A DNA stretch of 64,000 nt from Paenibacillus sp. (GTDB lineage: Bacteria; Bacillota; Bacilli; Paenibacillales; NBRC-103111): positions 211,219-275,218 of the forward strand of contig JAPSLM010000004.1 in NCBI GenBank assembly GCA_031180825.1, written 5' to 3'. Below the pieces are notes generated by a model. The model saw only the letters and a list, made by a program, of their open reading frames with translations. It made no database searches and was not told the origin of the DNA. The position numbers and the translations under genes were made by a program. Shown here one piece after another: positions 45,367-54,603 of the stretch (the first letter of the stretch is position 1; each line of letters opens with the position of its first letter).

Positions 45367-45376
45367 GGTGATACCG

Positions 45377-45574
45377 ATGTTACGTTGTCCAAATTGCAAT
45401 TCCAAGGATATTGGAAAGATCGGCTCCCATCAGTTTTACTGCTGGGGCTGTTTTATCGAACTGACGGTGAACGGGGAAAAAATGTCCGTATTCCAAGTGG
45501 AGGAAGACGGCACGCTCAGCTCGCTCGACGATTTGTTTTTTGAAGAGGAAATGCCCGAACTTCATGCCAACTGA
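45377..45574 (+). CDS. Small zinc-ribbon protein
   Basis: About 65 residues. Two Cys pairs, CPNCNS and CWGC, spaced as a rubredoxin-like zinc ribbon in the first 30 residues. An acidic tail follows (LSSLDDLFFEEEMPE). ATG 45377 after TAGGGTGAT; the track's earlier start lies inside the PRC gene. Function unknown; it closes the cymR-iscS-PRC unit. Confidence 0.75.
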   Translation: MLRCPNCNSKDIGKIGSHQFYCWGCFIELTVNGEKMSVFQVEEDGTLSSLDDLFFEEEMPELHAN

Positions 45575-45634
45575 CGGGATGTTCCGGAGATCCGGCACAG
45601 GGTTTGGTTCGAGCACGAATCGCATAAGTCAAGC

Positions 45635-45682
45635 ACCGCTTTTCCGAACGCTGCTGGGCGTCTCGGGACAAGCGGTTTTTTT
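45635..45682 (+). terminator. Terminator after the zinc-ribbon gene
   Basis: ACCGCTT..CCGA / TCGG..AAGCGGT stem followed by seven T. Confidence 0.75.
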
Positions 45683-45781
45683 ATGCCTTCATGATTGGCA
45701 GGGTTAAGAGTGCGGACTTGTACATATACTGTAAAAAGGCAAACTTTTCGATAGAAGTCAGGTTAAGGTAAGGGGGGCGCT

Positions 45782-46852
45782 ATGGACCGGTTCCCGAAAC
45801 AAAGGCTGCTTGTCGGCATGATCTATACGCTGCTCGCTTTGATCATTTTGTACATGCTGCTGCAGCTCCGTCCGATGATTGCAGGCTTGTATGATTTTTT
45901 GAAGCAAATTTTGACGCCCTTCGTGATCGCGCTGATCATTTCCTATGTACTGAATCCGGTGGTGACGCTGCTCGGGGCCCGCAAAGTGCCGCGAACGATG
46001 GCCGTGCTGCTCATTTATGCCGTTTTTATTACTTCGGCGACCGTCCTGCTGATGAATCTCATCCCGATGTTCGTGCGGCAGCTCGCGGAATTGAACGATA
46101 AGATGCCCGACGTGGCGTTTAAAGCGCAAAGCGTTGTAAACGGCTTAAACGGACTCAATTTTCTCCCGGACAGCGTACGGACGGGCATCCAGCAGTCGCT
46201 GTCCAAGCTGGAGAACGGCATTTCGCTCGCGATTGCGGACTATATTAACGGTATCGGCAACACGATCAATACGGTTTTTCTCCTCTTCATCATTCCGTTT
46301 GTCGCGTTCTATATCCTGAAGGATTTTCAGCTGATCGAAAAAACGACACTGGCGATCGTACCGAAAACGCACCGCAAAGAAATCGTGTCCATGCTGATGG
46401 ATATCGACATGGCGCTCGGCAATTATATCCGCGGCCAGTTTATCGTATGCATGATCGTCGGGCTGCTCGCCTATATCGGGTATTGGCTGATCGGCATGCC
46501 ATACGCGCTGCTGCTGGCCAGCGTCGTTGCGGTGTTTAACATTATACCGTATCTCGGTCCGTTCCTCGGGGCGGCGCCGGCGCTGATCGTCGCGTCCACG
46601 ATTTCGTGGAAAATGGTATTGTTTGTCGCGCTCATTAATACCGCATGCCAAATCTTGGAGGGGAACGTCATTTCGCCCCAGGTGGTCGGCCGTTCGCTTA
46701 AGATGCACCCGTTGGTCATCATTTTCGCGCTGCTTGTGGGCGGGGAGCTTGCCGGGGCAGCAGGCCTCATCTTGGCGGTCCCGTTTTTTGCGGTGATGAA
46801 GGTGATTCTGCAGCATGTGTTTATGTATTACATTCACCGGAAGATGACGTGA
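45782..46852 (+). CDS. AI-2E family transporter (YrrI-like)
   Basis: 356 residues with about seven or eight membrane segments. Family hallmarks: LKQILTPFVIALIISYVLNPVV near the N-terminus, and NIIPYLGPFLGAAPALIVA plus LEGNVISPQVVGRSLKMHPLVII near the C-terminus. B. subtilis yrrI is found at the same place before alaS. Substrate unknown; some family members export AI-2 or act as Na+/H+ antiporters. ATG follows AGGGGGGC. Confidence 0.85.
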   Translation: MDRFPKQRLLVGMIYTLLALIILYMLLQLRPMIAGLYDFLKQILTPFVIALIISYVLNPVVTLLGARKVPRTMAVLLIYAVFITSATVLLMNLIPMFVRQLAELNDKMPDVAFKAQSVVNGLNGLNFLPDSVRTGIQQSLSKLENGISLAIADYINGIGNTINTVFLLFIIPFVAFYILKDFQLIEKTTLAIVPKTHRKEIVSMLMDIDMALGNYIRGQFIVCMIVGLLAYIGYWLIGMPYALLLASVVAVFNIIPYLGPFLGAAPALIVASTISWKMVLFVALINTACQILEGNVISPQVVGRSLKMHPLVIIFALLVGGELAGAAGLILAVPFFAVMKVILQHVFMYYIHRKMT

Positions 46853-46907
46853 AATATTTTTTATAAAAAATTTGTCCATCGGGCGAAACCAATCGACTTC
46901 TTGTGCG

Positions 46908-47047
46908 TATATTTAAGTTGGCAATGGCGGGGGCTTGTCTTCCACTCCGTCCTTTGACCGGATGCCTGCTGTAATGCTCAAGAAAAAGTAGATAAACACG
47001 TTGATTTCGGAGGAGCCTGTCACCAAGGGCTTCTTTTTGCTTTTTTT
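46908..47047 (+). promoter_or_regulatory. Structured leader with terminator before the ArsB/NhaD-type gene
   Basis: The intergenic stretch after yrrI holds a 6-7 bp stem GGAGCC / GGCTTC (47012-47033), followed by TTTTTGCTTTTTTT. It lies about 70 bases before the transporter start, so transcription into the gene must pass it. CTCCG at 46945-46949 can pair with CGGAG at 47008-47012, which overlaps the left arm and could act as an antiterminator. I do not recognise a known riboswitch consensus. The promoter is not clear (TATATT at 46908 lacks a good -35). Confidence 0.5.
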
Positions 47048-47114
47048 AGGTCAATGTGGAAGAGCGTTACAGGCGGTCGGCACCCATATTTTGCATCGGA
47101 GAGAGGGTTTTGTT

Positions 47115-48395
47115 ATGGATCAGCAAGCACTTATCGCTATCGGATTGTTTGTGGTAGCGTACGGCTTCATCGTCTCGGAAAAAATTCACCGGACGATCGT
47201 CGCCATGATCGGCGGCATTTTGATGGTCGCCTTGGGCATCGTCAGTCAGGAAACGGCGATCCATCATATCGACTTCAACACGCTCGGCCTGTTGATCGGT
47301 ATGATGATCATCGTCAGCATTACGGCGGAAACCGGACTGTTCAAGTACATTGCCATCTGGGCGGCCAAAAAGGTAGGCGGGCATCCCGTTCGGATTCTGG
47401 TGGTGCTTTCGCTAGTGACTGCGGTTGGATCGGCGTTTCTGGATAACGTGACGACGGTGCTGCTGATGGTGCCGGTCACCTTTAGCATTGCGCGTCAGCT
47501 CCGGGTCAATCCGATTCCGTTTTTGATATCGGAAATTTTGGCCTGCAATATCGGCGGTACGGCGACCTTGATCGGCGATCCTCCGAATATTATGATCGGC
47601 AGCGCAGTGAAAGAACTGACGTTTATGGCCTTTATTAATAATTTGGCGCCGATTGCGGCGATCATTCTTGCCGTGACGATGCCTATTTTAGTGCTGATTT
47701 ACCGCAAGCAGATCCGAACGACGGAAGAGCTTCGGATGAGCCTGATGACCTTGGACGAAAAAACGGAAATCCGCGATCCGGCGCTGCTGAAAAAATGTCT
47801 TGCGGTGCTTGGACTGACCCTGTTCGGCTTCTTCGTTCACCAGATCGTCCATTTGGAATCGGCAACGGTGGCGTTGGCCGGCGCGTTCCTTCTGCTGCTG
47901 TTGACCGGCGAACATTACTTGGAAGAAGCGCTCCAGCGGGTCGAGTGGACGACAATCTTCTTCTTCGTAGGATTGTTCGTGCTCGTTTCGGGCTTGATTG
48001 AAACCGGAGTGATCGCTGCCTTGGCGGACTACGCGGTCGGAATAACGGGGGGCGATGTGACGAAATCGGCGGTTTTGATCCTGTGGCTCAGCGGAATCGC
48101 CTCGGCGTTTTTGGATAACATCCCGTTCGTGGCGACGATGATTCCGATGATTCAGGAAATGGGTACGATGGGGGTCAGCAACCTGGAGCCCCTTTGGTGG
48201 AGCCTTGCGCTCGGCGCCTGCCTCGGGGGCAACGGTTCGCTGATCGGAGCCAGCGCCAACCTGATCGTAGCCGGTATAGCGGCCAGGGAAGGCCATAAGA
48301 TTTCGTTTATGAAATTTTTGGTCATCGCATTTCCGCTCATGCTGCTCTCAATAGCCATTGCAAATATATACCTGTATGTGAGATATTTGATGTAA
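47115..48395 (+). CDS. ArsB/NhaD-type ion transporter
   Basis: About 426 residues, 11-12 membrane segments. Ion-transporter superfamily member (Na+/H+ antiporter NhaD, arsenite ArsB, eukaryotic P protein). Repeated half-sites occur in SAFLDNVTTVLLMVPVT and SAFLDNIPFVATMIPMI, and ACNIGGTATLIGDPPNIMIG pairs with LGGNGSLIGASANLIVAG. ATG 47115 follows GAGAGGG; the track start at 47001 runs through the leader terminator. The ion is not known; no arsR or arsC is nearby. Confidence 0.87.
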   Translation: MDQQALIAIGLFVVAYGFIVSEKIHRTIVAMIGGILMVALGIVSQETAIHHIDFNTLGLLIGMMIIVSITAETGLFKYIAIWAAKKVGGHPVRILVVLSLVTAVGSAFLDNVTTVLLMVPVTFSIARQLRVNPIPFLISEILACNIGGTATLIGDPPNIMIGSAVKELTFMAFINNLAPIAAIILAVTMPILVLIYRKQIRTTEELRMSLMTLDEKTEIRDPALLKKCLAVLGLTLFGFFVHQIVHLESATVALAGAFLLLLLTGEHYLEEALQRVEWTTIFFFVGLFVLVSGLIETGVIAALADYAVGITGGDVTKSAVLILWLSGIASAFLDNIPFVATMIPMIQEMGTMGVSNLEPLWWSLALGACLGGNGSLIGASANLIVAGIAAREGHKISFMKFLVIAFPLMLLSIAIANIYLYVRYLM

Positions 48396-48426
48396 CAGCA
48401 GTCGTCCAATCGAAGGAGGCTTCACC

Positions 48427-48711
48427 ATGCTGCACTATGAATACGACCGTGAGCTTCTGACCATCGAAGAGCAATCGAACGGACAGGATGTCGAATTCCG
48501 GATAACGCTCCATCGCCCCGATGCCGCCGTTGAGAAAGCGGTCAAGCGGATTCGCGATTACTTTGACAGCAACGACGTGATCACGGACGTTTTATTCTAC
48601 GCTCACGAAGACGCCGAGTATCAATGGATTGTCCGGCACGATTTCTATGAGGATTTCGTGATCAGTCTGTTCAAGCACCGGCTTGTCCAGCGTATGGCTT
48701 GGGAGCAGTAG
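48427..48711 (+). CDS. Conserved-looking small hypothetical protein, 94 residues
   Basis: Acidic soluble protein starting MLHYEYDRELLTIEEQSNGQ, with an amphipathic stretch and an aromatic-rich end (YQWIVRHDFYEDFVISLFKHRLVQ). AAGGAGG precedes ATG. It comes 31 bases after the ArsB/NhaD-type gene, so may share its transcript. Family not recognised. Confidence 0.7.
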   Translation: MLHYEYDRELLTIEEQSNGQDVEFRITLHRPDAAVEKAVKRIRDYFDSNDVITDVLFYAHEDAEYQWIVRHDFYEDFVISLFKHRLVQRMAWEQ

Positions 48712-48718
48712 ACATCTG

Positions 48719-48747
48719 TTGACAGTCCGCTGCCCGAAAGCTATAAT
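48719..48747 (+). promoter_or_regulatory. Consensus SigA promoter of alaS
   Basis: Perfect TTGACA (48719-48724), 17-base spacer, perfect TATAAT (48742-48747). It starts just after the preceding stop codon and drives the T-box leader. Confidence 0.92.
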
Positions 48748-48753
48748 TTTGTT

Positions 48754-49060
48754 GAATAGTGCTTACTTTCAGGCACATGAAAGCGTCGATGAAATTTAAG
48801 TACGTCATAGTCCATTAGCCAGAGAGAAGGTTTTGGAGGTGTCGAGGTGCAAGCTTGCTTGCAGCCTCGCTGCTCCAGCTGGGAAAACCTTTCTAATGAA
48901 GGATGACCGAACGCTCATTTCGGAGCGCGGACTTAAAAAGTCCGCCGGGCGGGCCCGTTATCGTCCGGACAGAGGAGATTGTGAAGGCGCATCCATGCGG
49001 CCGCACAATAACCAGGGTGGTACCGCGAGCAAATCGTCCCTGTTTCAGGGGCGTTTTTTT
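48754..49060 (+). promoter_or_regulatory. T-box riboswitch controlling alaS (Ala specifier GCT)
   Basis: T-box TGGTACCGCG at 49018-49027; terminator CGTCCCTG / CAGGGGCG plus seven T at 49035-49060. Stem I: AGTA (48800-48803), then CGTCAT pairs with ATGAC (48903-48907), and CATTAG with CTAATG (48893-48898). The triplet after that helix in the specifier loop is GCT (48913-48915), an Ala codon, matching the downstream gene. Confidence 0.92.
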
Positions 49061-49087
49061 GTATTAAAGTGAAGTGTCGGGAGGAAA

Positions 49088-51718
49088 ATGAACCCAATGA
49101 AAGCAAGTGAAATTCGCGCAAAATGGCTGAAGTTTTTTGAAAGCAAGGGACATGCGATCGAGCCCAGCGCTCCGCTCGTGCCGCATAACGATCCGTCGCT
49201 GCTGTGGATCAACGCAGGCATGGCGCCGTTGAAGCCGTATTTCGACGGCCGCGTCGTCCCGGAAAATCCGCGGATCGCAAACTCGCAGAAGTGCATTCGC
49301 ACGAACGATATTGAGAACGTCGGCAAAACGCGCCGTCACCATACGTTCTTCGAAATGCTCGGCAATTTCTCCATCGGCGATTATTTCAAGGAAGAAGCGA
49401 TCACGTGGGCTTGGGAGTTTCTGACGAGCCCCGAGTGGATCGGCTTCGATCCGAACCGGCTGTCCGTCACGGTATATCCCGAGGACACCGAAGCGTTCGA
49501 GCTGTGGAACAAAAAGATCGGGTTGCCGGAAGAGCGCATCTACAAGCTGCAGGACAATTTCTGGGATATCGGCGAAGGTCCTTGCGGCCCGTGTACGGAA
49601 ATTTTCTACGACCGCGGCGACAAGTACGGCGATCTCAGCGATCCCGAGTGCTGGCCGGGCGGAGAGAACGAGCGCTTCCTGGAAGTATGGAACCTTGTCT
49701 TCTCGCAGTTTAACCATAACAAAGACGGCAGCTATACGCCGCTTCCGAACAAAAACATCGATACCGGCGCCGGATTGGAGCGGTTCGCTTCCATTCTGCA
49801 GGATGTCGACTCGAACTTCGATACCGATCTGTTCCAGCCGATCATTCAAAAAACGGCCGAGCTTGCCGGCGTGACTTACAAGCAAAGCGAAGAGTTCGAC
49901 GTGGCGCTGAAAGTGATCGCGGACCACATCCGTACCGTTGCCTTCTCCGTCGGCGACGGCGTGCTTCCGGCCAACGAGGGCCGCGGCTACGTTATCCGCC
50001 GTTTGCTCCGCCGCGCGGTGCGGTACGGCAAGGTGCTCGGGATGGACAAGCCGTTCCTGTATACGCTGACTCCGATTGTCGGCGAGGTCATGGGCGTCTA
50101 CTATCCGGAAGTGGTCGAGAAACGCGAATTCATCGAGAAGATCATTCGGATCGAGGAGGAGCGCTTCCACGAGACGCTGTCCGACGGCCTTGCGATTTTG
50201 GCCGAAATGGTCGACAAGGCCCGCAATGAAGGCAGCACGGTCATCAGCGGCCCGGATGCGTTCAAGCTGTACGATACGTATGGCTTTCCGTTCGATCTGA
50301 CCGAGGATTTCGCCGCCGAGAAAGGGATGACGGTCGACCGCGCAGGGTTCGATCAAGCGATGCAGGAGCAGCGCGACCGCGCCCGCGAGGCCCGCAAAGA
50401 GACCGACAGCATGAAGGTACAGGGCGGTCCGCTGGCCGATTTTACGGTTAAAAGCGAGTTTGTTGGATATACTGATTTGGTAACTGCTGCTAAAGTGATC
50501 GCAATCATGCACGAGAATCAGTTTGTGGATCTGGTCGGAACGGGCGAGACGTGCCAGGTGATTCTGGACCGAACCCCGTTCTATGCCGAAAGCGGCGGTC
50601 AGGTCAGCGACCACGGATATATGACCGCCGGAGATACGGTGCTTAAGGTGGAGGACGTGGGCAAGGCGCCGCACGGCCAGCACGTGCATACCGTTGTCGT
50701 AGAAGCGGGCGTGCTGCGCAAGGGCGATACCGTTCAGGCAACGGTCACGCAGGATGTGCGCGAAGATATTATTAAAAATCATACGGCAACCCACCTGCTG
50801 CATAAAGCGCTCAAGGAAGTGCTCGGCGAGCATGTGAATCAGGCCGGGTCGCTGGTTGCGCCCGAGCGCCTGCGATTCGACTTCTCGCACTTCGGCAGCA
50901 TTTCCGCGGAAGAGCTGCAGATGATCGAGCAGCGGGTCAACGAGCAGATTTGGAAGAGCATCGAAGTCGAAATTTCGCTCAAACCGATTGCCGAAGCCAA
51001 GGCCATGGGAGCTATGGCGCTCTTCGGCGAAAAATACGGCGACATCGTCCGCGTCGTGCAAGTCGGCGGCTACAGCCTGGAGCTGTGCGGCGGCTGCCAC
51101 GTGCGGAACACGAGCCAGATCGGCTTGTTCAAAATCGTCAGCGAGTCCGGAATCGGCTCCGGCGTGCGCCGGATCGAAGCGACGGCGGGACGGAACGCCT
51201 ACCAATATTTGGATGGACAGCTGCAGCTGCTGCGCGATGCCGCAAGCCTGCTGAAATCGAACATCGGCGACGTGCCGAAACGGATCGACGGCTTGTTTGC
51301 GCAGCTTAAGGAGGTAACGCGCGAAAACGAATCGCTCAAAGCGAAGCTGAGCGGCATTGAAGCGGGCTCGCTCACCGATCAGGCGAAAACGGTGGACGGC
51401 GTAACGGTGCTTGCCGCGCAGGTGAGCGCTGGCGATATGGAGACGCTCCGCAACATTGTCGATCAGATGAAAACGAAGCTTGGCTCGGCCGTGATCGTGC
51501 TCGGAGCGGCTGCGGAGGACAAAGTCAATCTCGTTGCGGCCGTTACGCCGGATCTGGTATCGAAGGGCTACCACGCCGGCAAGCTGATCAAGGAAGTCGC
51601 TTCGCGCTGCGGCGGCAGCGGCGGCGGCCGTCCGGACATGGCGCAGGCCGGCGGCAAGGACGCTTCCAAGCTGCAGGAAGCGCTGCAAAGCGTGGAACAG
51701 CTCGTCGCAGCGAAATAA
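49088..51718 (+). CDS. alaS: Alanyl-tRNA synthetase
   Basis: 876 residues, full length. Catalytic class II core at the N-terminus ([34 protein letters not shown]). The editing domain has zinc ligands in [11 protein letters not shown] and [13 protein letters not shown], and the C-terminal C-Ala domain is Gly-rich ([16 protein letters not shown]). Start is ATG 49088 or 49097; the GGGAGG site lies close to the first and 12 bases from the second. Controlled by the T-box above. The 889-residue ORF on the other strand is its shadow. Confidence 0.97.
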   Translation: MNPMKASEIRAKWLKFFESKGHAIEPSAPLVPHNDPSLLWINAGMAPLKPYFDGRVVPENPRIANSQKCIRTNDIENVGKTRRHHTFFEMLGNFSIGDYFKEEAITWAWEFLTSPEWIGFDPNRLSVTVYPEDTEAFELWNKKIGLPEERIYKLQDNFWDIGEGPCGPCTEIFYDRGDKYGDLSDPECWPGGENERFLEVWNLVFSQFNHNKDGSYTPLPNKNIDTGAGLERFASILQDVDSNFDTDLFQPIIQKTAELAGVTYKQSEEFDVALKVIADHIRTVAFSVGDGVLPANEGRGYVIRRLLRRAVRYGKVLGMDKPFLYTLTPIVGEVMGVYYPEVVEKREFIEKIIRIEEERFHETLSDGLAILAEMVDKARNEGSTVISGPDAFKLYDTYGFPFDLTEDFAAEKGMTVDRAGFDQAMQEQRDRAREARKETDSMKVQGGPLADFTVKSEFVGYTDLVTAAKVIAIMHENQFVDLVGTGETCQVILDRTPFYAESGGQVSDHGYMTAGDTVLKVEDVGKAPHGQHVHTVVVEAGVLRKGDTVQATVTQDVREDIIKNHTATHLLHKALKEVLGEHVNQAGSLVAPERLRFDFSHFGSISAEELQMIEQRVNEQIWKSIEVEISLKPIAEAKAMGAMALFGEKYGDIVRVVQVGGYSLELCGGCHVRNTSQIGLFKIVSESGIGSGVRRIEATAGRNAYQYLDGQLQLLRDAASLLKSNIGDVPKRIDGLFAQLKEVTRENESLKAKLSGIEAGSLTDQAKTVDGVTVLAAQVSAGDMETLRNIVDQMKTKLGSAVIVLGAAAEDKVNLVAAVTPDLVSKGYHAGKLIKEVASRCGGSGGGRPDMAQAGGKDASKLQEALQSVEQLVAAK

Positions 51719-51795
51719 TAATTTTGCCGTCAACAGGAATTTTTAGGATCGTGGCGAATATGTGAGTATTGATCAATGCAGGGGGGTGCCTCCAG

Positions 51796-52059
51796 ATGAG
51801 TTCGATGGATAAAACGATGAAGTTCAACGTCAAAGCGGAAGAGATCGAGACCTCGCCCAAAGAAGTCATGCTTGCGGTGTACGACGCGCTGCAGGAGAAG
51901 GGGTACAATCCGATCAACCAAATCGTAGGCTATTTGCTTTCGGGGGACCCGGCTTACATTCCGCGTCACAACAATGCGCGCAGCATCATCCGCAAGCGGG
52001 AGCGGGACGAATTGATCGAGGAACTGGTTCGTTCCTACTTGCAGCACTATAAATCCTAA
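51796..52059 (+). CDS. ireB: IreB family regulatory phosphoprotein (YrzL)
   Basis: About 87 residues. DUF965 family; in Enterococcus IreB is a phosphorylated substrate of the IreK kinase that affects cephalosporin tolerance. Conserved [36 protein letters not shown] is nearly the whole signature. ATG 51796 follows GGGGGGTG. alaS-ireB-ruvX is a conserved Bacillota order. Confidence 0.94.
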   Translation: MSSMDKTMKFNVKAEEIETSPKEVMLAVYDALQEKGYNPINQIVGYLLSGDPAYIPRHNNARSIIRKRERDELIEELVRSYLQHYKS

Positions 52060-52283
52060 AAGTCCGGTGAATATAGCGGAGCGGAATCGTTCTGGAGAAG
52101 CGTTAGCGGTCGCCTTTGTCTCCGGATTCTAACCTCTCAAAAGGTTATCTGATCCAAGAATCCGGAGCTGGGGTCCCCGCAAAGTAGTCGATTTTACTTC
52201 TTGGATTGGACTTCACTTTGTGGGGGAGAGCAGCGATTGGAAAAATGATCCGCCCACGCAGCGACCTAAGATTCACCGGACTT
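52060..52283. repeat. 224-bp multi-helix element between ireB and ruvX
   Basis: Closed by a perfect 13-bp terminal inverted repeat, AAGTCCGGTGAAT (52060-52072) / ATTCACCGGACTT (52271-52283). Inside: GCGGA-TCGTT / AATGATCCGC; CTCCGGATTCT / AGAATCCGGAG (52120-52167 region) with a nested AACCT/AGGTT hairpin; and CCCCGCAAAGT / ACTTTGTGGGG (52176-52225 region). No good ORF. It could be a structured RNA or a MITE-like palindromic element. It begins one base after the ireB stop. Confidence 0.75.
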
Positions 52284-52305
52284 AGCTACCAGACTGGAGA
52301 ACCTA

Positions 52306-52728
52306 ATGCGCTTGATGGGATTGGATTACGGGGACAAAACGATTGGCGTCGCCGTCAGCGACGAGCTCGGTTGGACCGCGCAGGGGCTTGAAGTGATCCG
52401 GAGAACGACCGGGGAGCGCGATATGGCCCGCCTTCGGGAGATTATCGCGCAATACGGCGTCACGGAAATTGTCGTCGGCCTGCCGAAAAACATGAACAAT
52501 ACGATCGGTCCGCGTGGAGAAATTTGTATCGCATTTTCAGAGCAATTGCATGAAATCCTACGATTACCGGTGCATTTATGGGATGAAAGGCTGACGACGG
52601 CTTCCGCCCAGCGCACGCTGCTGGAGGCCGATGTCAGCCGCAAGAAGCGAAAGCAGGTCATCGACAAGATGGCGGCTGCGCTCATTTTGCAAGGATATAT
52701 GGATGCCCAATCCAACTTGAAGAGGTGA
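52306..52728 (+). CDS. ruvX: RuvX/YqgF Holliday-junction-resolvase-like nuclease
   Basis: 140 residues. RNase H-like fold; YqgF processes the 5' end of pre-16S rRNA in E. coli. MGLDYGDKTIGVAVSD at the N-terminus, VVGLPKNMNNTIGPR in the middle, LWDERLTTASAQRTL and a final Asp in VIDKMAAALILQGY. ATG 52306 follows ACTGGAGAA. Only 22 bases separate it from the 224-bp element. Confidence 0.95.
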   Translation: MRLMGLDYGDKTIGVAVSDELGWTAQGLEVIRRTTGERDMARLREIIAQYGVTEIVVGLPKNMNNTIGPRGEICIAFSEQLHEILRLPVHLWDERLTTASAQRTLLEADVSRKKRKQVIDKMAAALILQGYMDAQSNLKR

Positions 52729-52734
52729 AAAACG

Positions 52735-53061
52735 GTGACGGATAAAGATCAAGGCACCAATCAGGAGCAGCTTCAGGAAGAGCCTGAAATTATTTACATT
52801 CCCGATGAGGAAGGCAACGAAGAAGAGTTCGAAGTCATCATGAAATTTGAAGTCGACGGCTCGGATAAAAAGTATATGATGGTTGTTCCTGTCGATGCCG
52901 ACGAGGAGTCCGACGAAGTATACGCGTTCCGCTATGAAGAGGACGGCGACGATCTGCAGCTGTATACGATCGAGGACGAAGAAGAGTGGAATATCGTAGA
53001 GGAGACGTTCAACACGCTGATGGACGAATTCGACGACGAGGAAGAGGAATCGTCCAAGTAA
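52735..53061 (+). CDS. DUF1292 protein (YrzB-like), copy 1
   Basis: 108 residues, highly acidic. DUF1292 core is IIYIPDEEGNEEEFEVIMKFEVDGSDKKYMMVVP, then EVYAFRYEEDGDDLQLYTIEDEEEWNIVEETFNTLMDE. Starts with GTG six bases after ruvX. The B. subtilis order is ruvX-yrzB. Function unknown. Confidence 0.9.
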   Translation: MTDKDQGTNQEQLQEEPEIIYIPDEEGNEEEFEVIMKFEVDGSDKKYMMVVPVDADEESDEVYAFRYEEDGDDLQLYTIEDEEEWNIVEETFNTLMDEFDDEEEESSK

Positions 53062-53118
53062 GACGGCGCCCGGCCTCCCTTCCGGGAGGCTCGCCGGTTG
53101 CATAAGGAGGCTGGCACG

Positions 53119-53427
53119 TTGAACCCGAATATGGAAGCGACGCCGACCCGTCAGTTGCGGGAAACGTTCGGAGATGATATTATTTTGTATGACGAAGAGC
53201 AGGAATCCGTCGTCTATCGTATCGTCTCCGAATTAGTCTTGGGCGACCAAGGGTATGCGATGCTTGAAAAAGCGAAGCCGGGCAAGGAAGACGAACCTGA
53301 AATTTACCGTGTGACACGGAAAGATGACGGGGAGCTTGAGCTTGAAACGATCGAAGACGACGATGAATGGGAAAACGTCTCCGAGCTTTTCGACGAGTTG
53401 ACTTTTCCGGCTGACGAACAGTTGTAA
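53119..53427 (+). CDS. DUF1292 protein, copy 2 (divergent paralog)
   Basis: About 102 residues. Same pattern as the gene before it: FGDDIILYDEEQESVVYRIVSELVLGDQGYAMLE, EIYRVTRKDDGELELETIEDDDEWENVSELFDEL. The start is TTG 53119, 8 bases after AAGGAGG; the TTG 53098 in the track precedes that site. Probably an old tandem duplication, since identity to copy 1 is low outside the D/E-rich core. Confidence 0.87.
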   Translation: MNPNMEATPTRQLRETFGDDIILYDEEQESVVYRIVSELVLGDQGYAMLEKAKPGKEDEPEIYRVTRKDDGELELETIEDDDEWENVSELFDELTFPADEQL

Positions 53428-53454
53428 CTTACAACTTTTTTCTTAAGGAAGCCT

Positions 53455-53478
53455 GAGCGGAGATGATCCGCTCTTTTT
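53455..53478 (+). terminator. Terminator after the DUF1292 pair
   Basis: GAGCGGA-gatga-TCCGCTC followed by TTTTT. A second weaker palindrome GTTGTAACTTACAAC plus six T overlaps the stop codon just upstream. Confidence 0.85.
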
Positions 53479-53512
53479 CGTTTGTTTGCGGAGATGTAAA
53501 AGGAGCTGCGCC

Positions 53513-54571
53513 GTGAAACGGATATGGATTTGGGGAACAATAGGAATGGTTGCAATGGTGGCCGGAGCCGGGACGGGGTTTGGTTGGTACGTGACCCGCT
53601 CGCTTCAGCCGATGCCGCCAACGGAGGCGGAGCAGCGCATCTCGCTGCCGCCAGGCTCCGGGACGGGGCAGCTGGCTGCCGAACTGGAGAACAAGGGCAT
53701 TATTCGCAGCGCCCGCGTATTTACGTGGTACTTGAAATACAAGCAGGAAGGCGGCCGCTTTCAAGCAGGAGAGTACGCCATGACGCCCGGGCTTTCGGCG
53801 GACGAGATCATCGAACGTCTTAACCGGGGCGATACGATTAAGGAAGCCGGCATCCGCCTGACGGTGCCCGAGGGCTTTACGGTACGTCAGATCGCGGAAA
53901 AGCTGCAGCAGCAGGAAGGCGTTGACCTGTTGCAGTTCATGCACCTTGTCCAGAGCTACAAGGGTCCGGAAGGCTCCGCAGCGGCGCAAATTCCGGCCGA
54001 TACGTCCTTGCGGTCCCGTCTCGAAGGCTATTTGTTTCCGGAAACGTACGAATGGAAAAAGGGCACGAGTCCGCAAGAGATGATCGAGACGATGACGCAG
54101 GAGCTCGACAAAAAGCTCGGGCAGCTGCCTCCGGATTGGAAGCAAGCATTGGCCCGGCGCGGCTTGACCGTGCACCAAATGCTGACGCTGGCCTCGCTCA
54201 TCGAGCGCGAGGTTGTTGTGGAAGACGAGCGCGCGCTTGTCAGCGGCGTTATTCATAATCGCTTAAAAAAGGGCATGCCGCTGCAGATCGATGCGACCGT
54301 GCAGTATTTGTTCGACAAACCGAAGGAACGGTTGTTCGAAAAAGATTTGCAGATCCAAAGTCCTTATAATACGTATTTGAATAAGGGGCTGCCGCCCGGA
54401 CCGATTGCAAGTCCAAGCCTCGCCTCTATCAAAGCGGCGATTTATCCGGCAGAGACAACCTATTTGTTTTATGTAACGAAAAAAGACGGCAGCAAAGCGC
54501 ACTTGTTTGCGGAGACGTTCGAGCAGCATAAGAAGAATATTGCGGAGAGCGCGAAAAGCGCCAAGCCGTAA
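53513..54571 (+). CDS. mltG: Endolytic murein transglycosylase MltG
   Basis: About 352 residues. Membrane-anchored lytic transglycosylase that cuts nascent glycan strands. One N-terminal helix (about residues 3-25), a LysM-like region (VPEGFTVRQIAEKLQQ near 120), then the YceG domain: SRLEGYLFPETYEW, catalytic Glu in LASLIEREVVVEDER, NRLKKGMPLQIDATVQY and SPYNTYLNKGLPPGPIASPSLASI. GTG 53513 follows AAAGGAG. Same order as B. subtilis yrrL before yrrM-O. Confidence 0.95.
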   Translation: MKRIWIWGTIGMVAMVAGAGTGFGWYVTRSLQPMPPTEAEQRISLPPGSGTGQLAAELENKGIIRSARVFTWYLKYKQEGGRFQAGEYAMTPGLSADEIIERLNRGDTIKEAGIRLTVPEGFTVRQIAEKLQQQEGVDLLQFMHLVQSYKGPEGSAAAQIPADTSLRSRLEGYLFPETYEWKKGTSPQEMIETMTQELDKKLGQLPPDWKQALARRGLTVHQMLTLASLIEREVVVEDERALVSGVIHNRLKKGMPLQIDATVQYLFDKPKERLFEKDLQIQSPYNTYLNKGLPPGPIASPSLASIKAAIYPAETTYLFYVTKKDGSKAHLFAETFEQHKKNIAESAKSAKP

Positions 54572-54603
54572 GCTTTTTAATATGAGGAGAGGTGAGCGGG
54601 CAG

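Noticed and set aside
45590-45635. tRNA-like T-loop (GGTTCGAGCACGAATC)
   Set aside because: No acceptor, D or anticodon arms can be drawn around it.
49064-51733. 889-residue ORF antisense to alaS
   Set aside because: alaS is complete with all motifs; the reverse frame is open because of GC-biased codons, and its product has no recognisable domains.
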